From the NCBI GenBank assembly GCA_016209995.1, contig JACQVC010000368.1:1-9638 (forward strand): a stretch of DNA of 9,638 bases. Reading direction: 5' to 3'. Each line of letters opens with the position of its first letter. Positions within the stretch are counted from its first letter, which is position 1. Position numbers and translations under genes: made by a program. The notes beneath the pieces were generated by a model that saw only the letters and a list, made by a program, of their open reading frames with translations, was not told the DNA's origin and ran no database searches. The stretch is from Gemmatimonadota bacterium (lineage in GTDB: Bacteria; Gemmatimonadota; Gemmatimonadetes; Longimicrobiales; Gaopeijiaceae). Of this stretch, positions 1 to 7,466 are shown piece after piece.

Positions 1-886
1 CCATGATGACGGTGCTCTGATTCAGCTCTTTGGGGATGAGGAACACGCCTGGCTCCCGGCGGATGCGCGGCGCCTCGGCCGGTACGAATTCGCGGGGGCA
101 CGCGGGCAGATCCCCGAACGTCCGTTCGAGCTTGGTCCTCGCCTCGTCCGGCGTGATGGCCCCGGTGACCCCCAGGATCAGGTTGTCGCGGCAGAAGATC
201 TCTCGGTGGACGCGGGTGAGCCTTTCCCGACTCAGGTCCTCGGGCTCGAGGTCCGAGGCGTCCATGATCCAGCCCACCGGGTGATCCCCATACATCACGT
301 GATTGAACCGCGAGATCGCGAGAGACATGGGATCGTCCGCCCGCCGGCGCACACCGTCCAGCTCGCGACCTCGCCAGACCTCGACCTGCACCGAATCGAA
401 GCGCGGATTACGCAGCATGTCCGTCCAAAGCGCGAGCGCCAGATCGAGATGGCGCTGGAGTGAATTCACCGAGGCGAAGGAGCTTTGTCCGCCCGATCCG
501 AACGACATATTCAGCGAGTAAAACTCGATCAACGCGTCCACGGAGTCGGGAGTCAGCGCCCTCGTGCCGCCGTTACGCAGCAGCGCCGGCACGGCGGACG
601 TCGCTGCCAGGAAGCTGCGCTCGAAGTTCGCGGATCCGCCGCGGAAGCGCGCGAACACGTCCACCAGCGGCAGTGAGTGGTCCTCGATCAGGAACACCCT
701 GATCCCGTTTGCAAGGTCCAACTGCAGGGGGTCGGGTGGGTCGAATCGCAGCGGCGGATAGCTCAACGCTTCGACGGCTGGCCTGCCGACCAGTGGCGGC
801 TCCTGTGTGGCCCCGTGCAGCGTTGGAAGGCATGCGGACAGCGCGAGCGTGAGGCTTCCCAGCAGCACGGCGCTGCGGCTCTTCAT
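1..886 (-). CDS. M16-like (non-catalytic) peptidase subunit, lipoprotein, partial
   Basis: The reading frame is open from an ATG at 886 to the left edge, giving 295 codons with the C-terminus missing. It starts with a short basic segment and a hydrophobic stretch ending in a lipobox (LSAC, Cys19), so a lipidated envelope protein is predicted. The M16 N-terminal fold follows: 'LANGIRVFLIED' near 58-69, a GG turn near 83, and 'NLILGVTGAITPDEA' near 235-249. Where active M16 enzymes carry HxxEH, this protein reads roughly A98/A101/L102 before a conserved GT, so it lacks the zinc ligands. It probably acts as the non-catalytic partner of the M16 enzyme just upstream. Its ATG overlaps that gene's TGA (ATGA), which implies translational coupling. 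In-frame ATGs at 910 and 952 are possible alternative starts; the one at 910 also gives a plausible lipoprotein signal. I am confident of the family; the partner role is inferred from M16 pairs in other bacteria. Confidence 0.9.
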   Translation of the reverse strand, partial: MKSRSAVLLGSLTLALSACLPTLHGATQEPPLVGRPAVEALSYPPLRFDPPDPLQLDLANGIRVFLIEDHSLPLVDVFARFRGGSANFERSFLAATSAVPALLRNGGTRALTPDSVDALIEFYSLNMSFGSGGQSSFASVNSLQRHLDLALALWTDMLRNPRFDSVQVEVWRGRELDGVRRRADDPMSLAISRFNHVMYGDHPVGWIMDASDLEPEDLSRERLTRVHREIFCRDNLILGVTGAITPDEARTKLERTFGDLPACPREFVPAEAPRIRREPGVFLIPKELNQSTVIM

Positions 887-2508
887 CGCGACGAACAAGC
901 GGCGGCCCATTGCGGTCGCGTCTGGTCCGCCGGTCCGTACCCCGCGCAACATTCGTTGCGCGGGGACCCCGGGGCCGTGGCCGGCTCCCGCACGAGCGTG
1001 GCGACCGTGCGGTTCGCCGAAGAGAAATACTGCGCGGCTACACGCAGTACGTCCTCCGGCTCGACCGCCTGCAGGCGCCGGCTCAGGCGAAACGTCATCC
1101 GCCAATCCCCGTACTTCGTCGCGGACTCGGCGAGCTGAAAGGCGAGGCCGAAGTTCGACCGCAGACGGCGCACCTCGCCGGCCTCGATGTCGTTGCGCAC
1201 GCGCTGCAGCTCGACGGCGTCGGGCGGCTGCGCGGCCAAGCGCTCGAGCTCTTCGTAGATCACGCGCTCGAGGTCCGCGGTGGTGTGCGGGGCGCGTGGC
1301 GTTGCCGAGATCACGAACAGGCCGGGATAGCGGCTACCTGGGACGATGCCGGCCGACACCGTGGTCGCGACTTGCTCCTTCACAATCATGCGCTGGTAGA
1401 GTCTCGTCGTGCGGCCGCCGCTGAGGACCGCGGCCAGCATCGAGAGCGCCGGGCGGTCCGCATGCGACTCGTTCACGACGTGCCAACCTATGCGCACTTG
1501 AGGTTCCGCCGCGAAACGCACCTCGACTCGCCGCTCACCGCGTTGCGGTGGCTCGACCGCGAGCACCGGGCGAGGCTCGTCGCCGGGGAGGAGCGGCGCG
1601 AAATAGCGGTCGGCCCACGCGACCGCGCTGTCCGCGTCGATCCCTCCGACGATGGCGACCACCGCGTTGTTCGGGCCGTAGTAGCGCCGGTAGTACTCCT
1701 CGACCTGCCGCCGCGAGTAGCTCTGGATGTCGGACATGTGGCCGACCACGGGCACGCCGTACGGGTGAACTTGGTAGGCGGTGGCGAGCAAGGCTTCCCA
1801 GAGCAGACCACCGGGCTGGGTATCGACGCGCATGCGGCGCTCTTCGGCGACGACGTCCCGCTCGGAGTAGAATTCGCGGAACACGGGGTTGCGCATGCGG
1901 TCGGCCTCGAGCACGAACCAGAGCTGGGCACGGTTCACGGGCAGGTCGACGAAGTAGTACGTGCCTTCCACGTCCGTGACCGCATTGAGCCCGTTGGCCC
2001 CGTTCTGGGTGAGGATGCGGTCGAACTCGTTGGGCGTGGCGTACGCGCGCGCGCTGTCCTCGAGCTGCTCGAGCAGCGTGTGGAGCGCGGCGAGACGGGT
2101 CGAATCGCCGCCGGTCGGCCGGGCGTTCTCGACGACGATCGAATCGTTCACGACATCGATGACGGGGAACAACGTCAGCTCGCGTTCGAGGTTGCGGGCT
2201 CCGACCGTGGTCGTGCCCTTGAAGAGCATGTGCTCGAGCATGTGCGCGATGCCGGTATAGCCCAGCACCTCGTTCACGGAGCCTACCTGGAACTGCACCA
2301 TGAAGGACACCGTGGGCGAACTCGGCCGCTCGAGAATGAGAAACCGCATCCCGTTGGCCAGCGTGTGCTCGACGACGGGCAGGCTCTCGCCGGATACCGA
2401 CTGAGCTGCCAACGGGTGGGGTAGTGCGAGAAGTACGCCCGCGAGGAGCAGCGCGGGTCGGACGGCCCCTGAGGACGCGGTGTGTGCTCCAGATCGGAAC
2501 CAGGTCAT
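883..2508 (-). CDS. Secreted M16 family zinc metallopeptidase (catalytic subunit)
   Basis: A 541-residue protein. Residues 1-35 form a signal peptide with a hydrophobic core near 19-30 and a likely signal peptidase I site after LAA (33-35), so export to the periplasm or cell surface is predicted. The inverted zinc motif HMLEH is at 89-93. The distal zinc-ligand glutamate lies in 'SERDVVAEERR', most likely E223. The gap of about 130 residues exceeds the roughly 75 usual in simple M16B enzymes, because a segment near 105-165 is inserted. A second M16 domain follows, with 'SGGRTTRLYQRM' near 363-374 and a conserved end near 508. The last 33 residues look unconserved. The start ATG overlaps the mutM stop as ATGA, and the stop overlaps the next M16 gene's start the same way. 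The AAGGA upstream is only one base from the ATG, so coupling probably drives initiation. M16 enzymes cleave peptides in an enclosed chamber; the substrate here is unknown. Confidence 0.95.
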   Translation of the reverse strand: MTWFRSGAHTASSGAVRPALLLAGVLLALPHPLAAQSVSGESLPVVEHTLANGMRFLILERPSSPTVSFMVQFQVGSVNEVLGYTGIAHMLEHMLFKGTTTVGARNLERELTLFPVIDVVNDSIVVENARPTGGDSTRLAALHTLLEQLEDSARAYATPNEFDRILTQNGANGLNAVTDVEGTYYFVDLPVNRAQLWFVLEADRMRNPVFREFYSERDVVAEERRMRVDTQPGGLLWEALLATAYQVHPYGVPVVGHMSDIQSYSRRQVEEYYRRYYGPNNAVVAIVGGIDADSAVAWADRYFAPLLPGDEPRPVLAVEPPQRGERRVEVRFAAEPQVRIGWHVVNESHADRPALSMLAAVLSGGRTTRLYQRMIVKEQVATTVSAGIVPGSRYPGLFVISATPRAPHTTADLERVIYEELERLAAQPPDAVELQRVRNDIEAGEVRRLRSNFGLAFQLAESATKYGDWRMTFRLSRRLQAVEPEDVLRVAAQYFSSANRTVATLVREPATAPGSPRNECCAGYGPADQTRPQWAAACSSR

Positions 2509-3377
2509 GTCCTTGCGTTTCGGCGCCGGCGGATCACACGAACGCGTGCGGCCGGCTGACAGCTAGGGCAGAAGAACGCGGAACGCCCGCCGAACACGGT
2601 GCGCTCGATCACGGTGCCGCAGCGGCGACAGCGGGAGCCCGCTCTATCGTACACCACCAGTCGTGGCGCGAAGCCCCCGGAGTCGCCGTTGGGGTCCCGG
2701 TAGTCGCGGATGGTGGTGCCGCGCGCCTCGATGGCTCGCGCGAGCACGGAGCGGATCGTCTTATGCAGGCGCCGTACTTCAGCGGGTTGGAGTGTGCCGG
2801 CGAGCCGCGCGGGATGAATGCGGGCGCCGAACAGCGCCTCGTTCGCGTAGATGTTGCCGACGCCGGCGATCTTGCGCTGATCCAGCAGCAACGAGCGGAT
2901 CGGCGCGCGGGAAGGTGCGAGGATCGCTCCCAGCACGTCGAGGGTGAAGGAGTCCTCGAGCGGCTCCGGTCCCAGTGCGGCGGAGCGGGCAGCCCAGCCG
3001 GCCGCGTCGAGCAGCTCCAGTCGCCCGAACCGCCTCACGTCATCGTAGACAATCATTCCCGGTGGATCCGTCTCCAGGATTACGGCCGCATGGGGTGGCA
3101 TGTCGGCTCGCCGCGGTCGCCCCACTCGGTACATGAGCAGACGTCCGGTCATGCCGAGGCTCACGGCCAGCAAGCTGCCGTCGTCCAGATGAAAGACAAT
3201 GCTCTTGGCCCTGCGCTGCAGATCGAGAATGCGCCGCCCCACGAGACGCCGCTGGAAGAGCCGGGCAGGGTTGGCTACAACATCCGGGCGGATGACGCGA
3301 ACCCGCGCGATCGTTCGTCCGATCGCACCCTCGCGCAGCGCCCGCGCGATCGTCTCGGCTTCGGGCAGCTCGGGCAT
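2505..3377 (-). CDS. mutM: Formamidopyrimidine-DNA glycosylase (Fpg/MutM)
   Basis: A 290-residue base-excision repair enzyme that removes oxidised purines such as 8-oxoguanine and FaPy and then nicks the abasic site by beta/delta elimination. All hallmarks are present. The N-terminus is MPELPE, whose Pro2 becomes the N-terminal catalytic nucleophile with Glu3 beside it. The catalytic beta-hairpin lysine is K58 (in QRRAKS). LGMTGRL near 74-80 and RRFG at 115-118 supply the lesion-void residues. The helix-two-turn-helix has GVGNIYANE at 172-180. A C-terminal zinc finger has C250, C253, C270 and C273 around an arginine-bearing beta-loop. Length is normal for the family, and no key residue is missing. 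The start is 8 nt after the YbjQ stop, with a weak AGGGA Shine-Dalgarno-like stretch spanning that junction. The stop overlaps the M16 start. Confidence 0.98.
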   Translation of the reverse strand: MPELPEAETIARALREGAIGRTIARVRVIRPDVVANPARLFQRRLVGRRILDLQRRAKSIVFHLDDGSLLAVSLGMTGRLLMYRVGRPRRADMPPHAAVILETDPPGMIVYDDVRRFGRLELLDAAGWAARSAALGPEPLEDSFTLDVLGAILAPSRAPIRSLLLDQRKIAGVGNIYANEALFGARIHPARLAGTLQPAEVRRLHKTIRSVLARAIEARGTTIRDYRDPNGDSGGFAPRLVVYDRAGSRCRRCGTVIERTVFGGRSAFFCPSCQPAARVRVIRRRRNART

Positions 3378-3385
3378 CGCTATCC

Positions 3386-3706
3386 CTACGTGAGCTTCAC
3401 GGCCGTGCCGCAGGCGGTGACCATCAGCATCCCGTTCTTTTGTCCGAGCACCTCGTAGTCCACATCGACGCCCACGACCGCATCGGCGCCGCGCTCCTGC
3501 GCCATCTCTCCCATCTCGCGGATCGCAATACGGCGAGTCTCCTGGAGAGCTTCCTCGTAAGCGGCCGCGCGTCCGCCGACGATATCGCGGACGGTGGCGA
3601 AGATGTCACGGAACAGGTTGGCGCCGATGATCGCCTCGCCCGTGACGATCCCCAGGTACTCGGCGACCCGACGCCCCTCGACGCCCGGCGTGGTCGTGAT
3701 GATCAT
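3386..3706 (-). CDS. ybjQ: YbjQ/UPF0145 family protein
   Basis: With the start at 3706 the protein is 106 residues and begins [11 protein letters not shown], matching the length and N-terminal style of E. coli YbjQ (about 107 residues). Family motifs run almost end to end: '[18 protein letters not shown]' near 17-34, '[14 protein letters not shown]' near 41-54, '[13 protein letters not shown]' near 73-85 and '[12 protein letters not shown]' near 93-104. The family is small, cytosolic, oligomeric and of no settled biochemical function; some members are labelled heavy-metal-binding, but I see no metal site here. The start is chosen because GGAAGGAG lies 11 bases upstream and because homologues begin here. 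An in-frame ATG at 3772 overlaps the purD stop (ATGA) but would add 22 glycine/arginine-rich residues encoded by a G-rich tract, which looks non-native. The gene sits between purD and mutM in the apparent operon. Confidence 0.9.
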   Translation of the reverse strand: MIITTTPGVEGRRVAEYLGIVTGEAIIGANLFRDIFATVRDIVGGRAAAYEEALQETRRIAIREMGEMAQERGADAVVGVDVDYEVLGQKNGMLMVTACGTAVKLT

Positions 3707-3733
3707 GCTCGTGACCGCTCCTTCCGCGTTAGC

Positions 3734-3784
3734 TCCCACACCACCCCCTCCCTCCCCTCTCCCACCCCTCATCCTCTCCCCTTC
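3734..3784 (-). other. G-rich tract (possible G-quadruplex) at the purD/ybjQ junction
   Basis: The minus strand here carries a run of G-tracts of three to five bases separated by one to four bases, with at least four tracts of GGG or longer. This meets the usual pattern for an intramolecular G-quadruplex. It covers the end of purD and the 66-nt stretch ahead of the preferred ybjQ start, so it would lie in the transcript just upstream of that ribosome binding site. A role in tuning ybjQ translation is inference. Simple GC-rich drift is the other explanation. Confidence 0.4.
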
Positions 3785-5088
3785 GCTGACCTTCGCTTCG
3801 CTGCGGTTCGTGTCTGTCGCGCCAGCTCACGCCAGCCGATGTCTTTGCGATACGTCTTGCCCTCGAAGGTGATCGCGTTCGCCGCCGTGCGGCTCACTGC
3901 GGCCGCTTCGGCGAGGCTCGACGCCGTTCCCGTGACCGCCAGCACGCGTCCACCGCTGGTCACGAGCCCGCCCTTCTCCAGCCGCGTGCCGGCATGGAAC
4001 ACGTGCACGTCGTGGCGTGTCGCGACATCCTCGGGGATGACAATGGGCACGCCCTTCGCGTACGAGCCGGGATAACCGTGCGAGGCGAGGACCGTGGTCA
4101 CGGCACTCTCGCGCCGCCAGCGCATCCTGATACCTGCTGTGGATCCACCCGCCGCGATCTCGGCGACAGGCTCGAGGAGCGAGCTGCTCAGCAGAGGGAT
4201 GATAGCCTGCGTCTCCGGATCGCCGAAACGGCAGTTGAATTCGACCACCCGCGGCAAGCCGTCCTGCATCATGAGCCCGGCGTACAGGAGCCCGCGAAAC
4301 TCGGCGCCGTCTTCCTTGAGCGCCGCGAGCGTGGGCTCGAGGATGGAGCGACGCACGCGCTCGAGCAGATCCTCGGTCGCGATCGACACGGGGGCGTAGG
4401 CGCCCATGCCACCGGTATTGGGCCCCGTGTCACCTTCGTCGAGTCGCTTGTGATCCTGCGACGGGAGAAGCGGTAGAGCGCTCTCACCATCCACGAGCGC
4501 CAGCACGGACAGCTCTTCGCCCGACATGAACTCCTCGATCACCACCTCGCGGCCCGCCTCGCCGAAGCCGGCCCGCACGAGCATGTCCTCCGCCGCGGTG
4601 ATCGCTTCGTCCTCGGTCGGACAGACGATGGCGCCCTTGCCGGCCGCCAACCCTGACGCTTTGACGACGAGCGGGGCGCCCACGTCGTGAATGTGGCGCT
4701 TCGCGGCAGCGAAGGATGTGAACGTCGCAAAACGGGCGGTGGGTACACCGGCACGGCCCATGAGCTGCTTGGCGTACGCCTTGCTGGCTTCGATCCGCGC
4801 GGCGGTGCGCGTCGGCCCGAAGATCCTGAGACCGCGCGCGGCAAAGACGTCGGCTATGCCGCTCGCAAGCGGAGCCTCGGGCCCCACGATCGTAAGATCG
4901 ATGTCTTCCGTGGATGCCCAAGCGGCCAGCCCTCCCACGTCCTCCGGGCTCAGGTCGACGGGCGTAACAGCGGGCTGCATTCCTCCGTTCGGGCGAGTGG
5001 CGTAGAAGGAGGCGTCAGGCGCGTCGGCGCGGAGCTTCCACAGCAGCGCATGCTCGCGGCCTCCGTTGCCGACGATCAGGATGCGCAT
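3769..5088 (-). CDS. purD: Phosphoribosylamine-glycine ligase (GARS)
   Basis: A 439-residue ATP-grasp enzyme of de novo purine synthesis. It joins 5-phosphoribosylamine and glycine, using ATP, to make glycinamide ribonucleotide in the cytoplasm. The N-terminal domain opens [15 protein letters not shown] (residues 1-15) and contains '[15 protein letters not shown]' at 67-80. The ATP-grasp core shows '[12 protein letters not shown]' at 141-152, '[11 protein letters not shown]' at 182-192, '[15 protein letters not shown]' at 219-233, and the metal-binding strand '[14 protein letters not shown]' at 281-294. The C-terminal domain ends '[15 protein letters not shown]' plus a short basic tail. The start at 5088 is fixed by the conserved N-terminus; the frame stays open further upstream but encodes shadow sequence inside the M48 gene. 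No clear Shine-Dalgarno is visible, but the gap to the M48 stop is only 35 nt. I see no other purine gene in the window, so purD is separated from the rest of its pathway here. Confidence 0.98.
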   Translation of the reverse strand: MRILIVGNGGREHALLWKLRADAPDASFYATRPNGGMQPAVTPVDLSPEDVGGLAAWASTEDIDLTIVGPEAPLASGIADVFAARGLRIFGPTRTAARIEASKAYAKQLMGRAGVPTARFATFTSFAAAKRHIHDVGAPLVVKASGLAAGKGAIVCPTEDEAITAAEDMLVRAGFGEAGREVVIEEFMSGEELSVLALVDGESALPLLPSQDHKRLDEGDTGPNTGGMGAYAPVSIATEDLLERVRRSILEPTLAALKEDGAEFRGLLYAGLMMQDGLPRVVEFNCRFGDPETQAIIPLLSSSLLEPVAEIAAGGSTAGIRMRWRRESAVTTVLASHGYPGSYAKGVPIVIPEDVATRHDVHVFHAGTRLEKGGLVTSGGRVLAVTGTASSLAEAAAVSRTAANAITFEGKTYRKDIGWRELARQTRTAAKRRSAKGRG

Positions 5089-5123
5089 GCCGCGTGAGCG
5101 AAATGGCCGTCTCAGGGCGGGCG

Positions 5124-6101
5124 TCAGGGCCCGTCGCGGAAACTGCCCATGAACGCTTCCCGCACGCGGCGGGCCGCGTCCCCAACCTGATCCACGACCC
5201 CACGCGCACCCTCCCCGTAGGCCTTCGCCGCGGCGGCCACGTCGTCCATGTAGGGGCGTGGCTCCTGCCCTCGCCGCGGGTATTCGCCGCGCAGGATTCG
5301 GTCGTAGTCGCCGGACTCGATCCAGCCGCGCAGCTCGCTGACGCGCAGCACGTAGAATGGATGGGTCTGTCCCAGCAAGTTGAGCACCTTGAAGACGGCA
5401 TCGACCAGATCGCCGCCGGTGCGGTACTGCTCGGCCTGCTGAATGAACTCGTCCAGGTTCGTCTCCTCCGCCCGGCCACCGCCCGCGAGCTTGAGCATCG
5501 CGCGCATGGCCACCTGCGGATCCTGCACGCCCAGCAGTCCCGCACGGTCGCTCGAGATCTCGCTCTTGCGATACCACTCGAGCAGCGCCACGAGCACGGC
5601 GCGGGCCGCGAGCCCGACGATCGGGAAGCCCATATCGGCGAGCTGGAGCAGGATGAACGTCATCGTGCGGTAAAGCACGTGTCCGCTCATGATATGACCC
5701 ACCTCGTGGGCCAGGATGTACGCGAGCTCATCATCGTCCAGGAGCTGAATCGTCCCGGAGTTAACGATGATGAACGGGCGGTCCATGCCGTAGGCGCCGG
5801 CATTCGCGAAGGGGGTCTGCGAAACGTAGACGCCATATTCGTCGGGCGTGTCGAGTGTGTGGCAGACTTCGGTGTACAGCTCGTGCACGCGAGGGAACTG
5901 GCGCGGCGAGACCTTCACGGCGTTCGCCTGGAAGGCCAGGCGAATGGGACGCTCGCCGAAGATCCCGAAGATCTTCTTGAGCACCTCATCGAAGACGGGA
6001 ATCTTGCGCAGGGCGTTCAGCGCGGCTCGATCGGCCGGGTGCTCCCAGGCCGTCGGTGCGATCTCCGTCAACACTCTCCGGGCTTTCACGTTCTCATCCA
6101 T
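5124..6101 (-). CDS. M48 family zinc metallopeptidase
   Basis: A 325-residue protein with the M48 active site HEVGH at 132-136 and the third zinc ligand probably E181 in 'SEISSDRAGLL'. Before the active site lies the typical 'FIIVNSGTIQLLDDDELAYILAHE' stretch (110-133, quoted here as a family hallmark). Residues about 146-175 are hydrophobic and probably contact or enter the membrane. There is no N-terminal signal peptide or multi-helix HtpX-like N-terminus, so this is a soluble or peripherally anchored M48 form rather than classical HtpX. 'THPFYVLRVSELRGW' at 247-260 resembles the conserved region after the active site in this group. The C-terminal 40 residues are alanine/arginine-rich and probably form an amphipathic helix. 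A GAGAGG Shine-Dalgarno lies about 6 nt ahead of the ATG. The gene leads the tight purD-ybjQ-mutM-M16 cluster. Its substrate is unknown; family members degrade damaged membrane or envelope proteins. Confidence 0.92.
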   Translation of the reverse strand: MDENVKARRVLTEIAPTAWEHPADRAALNALRKIPVFDEVLKKIFGIFGERPIRLAFQANAVKVSPRQFPRVHELYTEVCHTLDTPDEYGVYVSQTPFANAGAYGMDRPFIIVNSGTIQLLDDDELAYILAHEVGHIMSGHVLYRTMTFILLQLADMGFPIVGLAARAVLVALLEWYRKSEISSDRAGLLGVQDPQVAMRAMLKLAGGGRAEETNLDEFIQQAEQYRTGGDLVDAVFKVLNLLGQTHPFYVLRVSELRGWIESGDYDRILRGEYPRRGQEPRPYMDDVAAAAKAYGEGARGVVDQVGDAARRVREAFMGSFRDGP

Positions 6102-6130
6102 TGTAGCCTCTCGGGCTGGTCGTGTTTGTC

Positions 6131-6161
6131 GTTAGCGGGTTCGCGGGTTGGCGGGTTAGCG
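6131..6161 (+). repeat. Left arm of inverted GTTNGCGG octamer array
   Basis: This arm consists of about four head-to-tail octamers of the form GTTNGCGG, where N reads A, C, G, A. Bases 6131-6149 (GTTAGCGGGTTCGCGGGTT) are a perfect inverted match to 6249-6267 in the right arm. The arm ends about 30 bp upstream of the M48 start, so a transcript starting further upstream could fold the two arms into a long stem. Confidence 0.85.
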
Positions 6162-6245
6162 CTGCGCGGGCGACCGAAGCTTTCCGCTGAGCCATCCTTT
6201 TCTCGGCGGCGGGCGCCAGCACCGTGATCGGAGCGTCCTGAGCGT

Positions 6246-6280
6246 GCTAACCCGCGAACCCGCTAACCCGCTAACCCGCT
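6246..6280 (-). repeat. Right arm of inverted GTTNGCGG octamer array
   Basis: Read on the minus strand, this arm is more than four octamers of GTTNGCGG, with N reading A, A, C, A. It shares a perfect 19-bp inverted match with the left arm (6249-6267 against 6131-6149), leaving 99 bp between matched segments. It lies about 30 bp beyond the stop codon of the trans-sulfuration gene. Confidence 0.85.
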
Positions 6281-6311
6281 TTCACTCTACGTCTGACCCT
6301 GCCGACTCGTT

Positions 6312-7466
6312 TCAAACACTACGCAGCGCCTGGTCCAGATCTTCGATCAGGTCTTCCACGTCCTCCACGCCGACCGAGAGTCGCACGAGCCCGTCCGTGA
6401 TGCCCATGGCCAACCGCCGCTCCGCAGGCACCGAGGCGTGGGTCATCATGGCCGGATGAGAGATGAGCGACTCGACGCCGCCCAGACTCTCGGCCAGGGC
6501 GAAGACTTGCGTTGCTTCGGCCAGCGCGCGGGCACGCTCGAACGAACCCGTGTCCACCGATATCATGCCGGTGAAGCCTCGCATCTGATGGCACGCCAGC
6601 TCGTGCTGGGGATGGGAGGCGAGGCCTGGGTAGTACACGCGCTCGACGTTCGGATGCTGCTCGAGGAAACGCGCGACCTTGAGGCCGCTCTCGTTGTGTT
6701 GCCGCATGCGCAGGTGCAGCGTCTTCGTGCCGCGCAGGCAGAGCCAGCAGTCCATGGGGCCGGGCACGGCGCCCGTGGACTTGCGGATGAAGCTCAGGTC
6801 GTCGAAGACCCGCTGATCGTTCGTCACGACCATGCCTCCGATGATATCGGAGTGTCCGTTCAGATACTTCGTCGTGGAGTGGACGACGACGTCCGCGCCC
6901 AGCTCGAGCGGACGCTGGTTGTAGGGCGTCGCGAAGGTGTTATCCACGATGAGGATCACGCCGGCGTCGTGCGCGATCTGGGCGGCGCCCTCGATGTCGC
7001 AGATGCGCATCATGGGGTTCGTCGGCGTCTCCAGGAGCATGAGCCGCGTGTTGGGGCGCAGCGCATCGCGCAGGCGATCCAGGTCGCGGCTGTCCACGAA
7101 GCTGGACTGGAGCCCCCAGCGCGCCAGCACGTGGTTGAGCATCCGTTGCGTGCCGCCGTAGACGTTTTCCTCGCAGATCAGGTGATCGCCCGTGGAGAGC
7201 CGCTTGATGACGGCCTCGATGGCGGCGAGCCCACTGGAGAAGGCCAGACCGAAGCGGCCGCCCTCGAGCGCGGCGATGTTCTCCTCCAGGGCCTCCCGCG
7301 TAGGGTTCTGCAGGCGCGCGTACTCGTAGCCCTGCGGCTGGCCCAGCGCCGGCTGCACGTACGTGGACGTCTGGTAAATCGGGACCATCACCGCGCCGGC
7401 CAGCGGATCCGGCTCCTGGCCGGCGTGCACCGCAAGGGTGCCGAAGCGGGGTCCGTCCTGCTTCAT
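6312..7466 (-). CDS. PLP-dependent trans-sulfuration enzyme (cystathionine gamma-synthase/lyase family)
   Basis: A 384-residue Cys/Met-metabolism fold-type I PLP enzyme. The PLP-binding lysine is K200 in 'VVHSTTKYLNGHSD'. 'YEYARLQNPTRE' (47-58) supplies the tyrosine and arginine that contact PLP phosphate from the neighbouring subunit. Y103 in 'YGGTQR' stacks on the ring, and D175 in 'VDNTFATP' binds the pyridine nitrogen. 'SLGGVESLISHPAMMTH' (327-343) and R362 in 'VRLSVGVED' bind substrate. The family makes or splits cystathionine, or acts as a homoserine sulfhydrylase or methionine lyase. The 'GGVESL' and 'MTH' motifs favour a cystathionine gamma-synthase or gamma-lyase, but sequence reading alone does not settle it, so no symbol is given. 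A strong AGGAGG sits 11-12 nt ahead of the ATG at 7466 in the mRNA sense (gap of about 9), which fixes the start. No SAM riboswitch is recognisable upstream. Confidence 0.95.
   Translation of the reverse strand: MKQDGPRFGTLAVHAGQEPDPLAGAVMVPIYQTSTYVQPALGQPQGYEYARLQNPTREALEENIAALEGGRFGLAFSSGLAAIEAVIKRLSTGDHLICEENVYGGTQRMLNHVLARWGLQSSFVDSRDLDRLRDALRPNTRLMLLETPTNPMMRICDIEGAAQIAHDAGVILIVDNTFATPYNQRPLELGADVVVHSTTKYLNGHSDIIGGMVVTNDQRVFDDLSFIRKSTGAVPGPMDCWLCLRGTKTLHLRMRQHNESGLKVARFLEQHPNVERVYYPGLASHPQHELACHQMRGFTGMISVDTGSFERARALAEATQVFALAESLGGVESLISHPAMMTHASVPAERRLAMGITDGLVRLSVGVEDVEDLIEDLDQALRSV

Larger units (their letters stand above)
6102..6311. other. Intergenic region with inverted octamer array, upstream of M48
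   Basis: This 210-bp gap between two minus-strand genes must hold either a terminator for the trans-sulfuration gene, a promoter for the M48-led cluster, or neither if transcription runs through. I find no T-tract terminator and no convincing -35/-10 pair. Its main content is the paired GTTNGCGG repeat arms, listed separately, around a GC-rich middle of about 85-100 bp that encodes nothing recognisable. Confidence 0.6.

Noticed and set aside
910..3458. Two long plus-strand open frames (910-2424 and 2424-3458) antisense to the M16 and mutM genes
   Set aside because: Their composition is rich in Arg, His, Val and Asp as expected from antisense of high-GC genes. They show no family motifs, and the minus-strand genes beneath them are unmistakable.
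5089..5577. N-terminal extension of purD to an upstream start
   Set aside because: The extra residues are Arg/Gly/Ala-rich shadow sequence within the M48 gene. The conserved PurD N-terminus begins at 5088.
5094..6227. Long plus-strand open frame antisense to the M48 gene
   Set aside because: Shadow of the M48 coding strand: no recognisable domain and low-complexity composition.
6131..6280. CRISPR array
   Set aside because: The repeated unit is 8 bp, directly tandem without spacers, and the two clusters face opposite ways. No cas gene is present.
6131..6280. Telomere-like end of a linear replicon
   Set aside because: The GTT-GCGG repeats look superficially telomeric, but they are internal, short and flanked by coding sequence on both sides.
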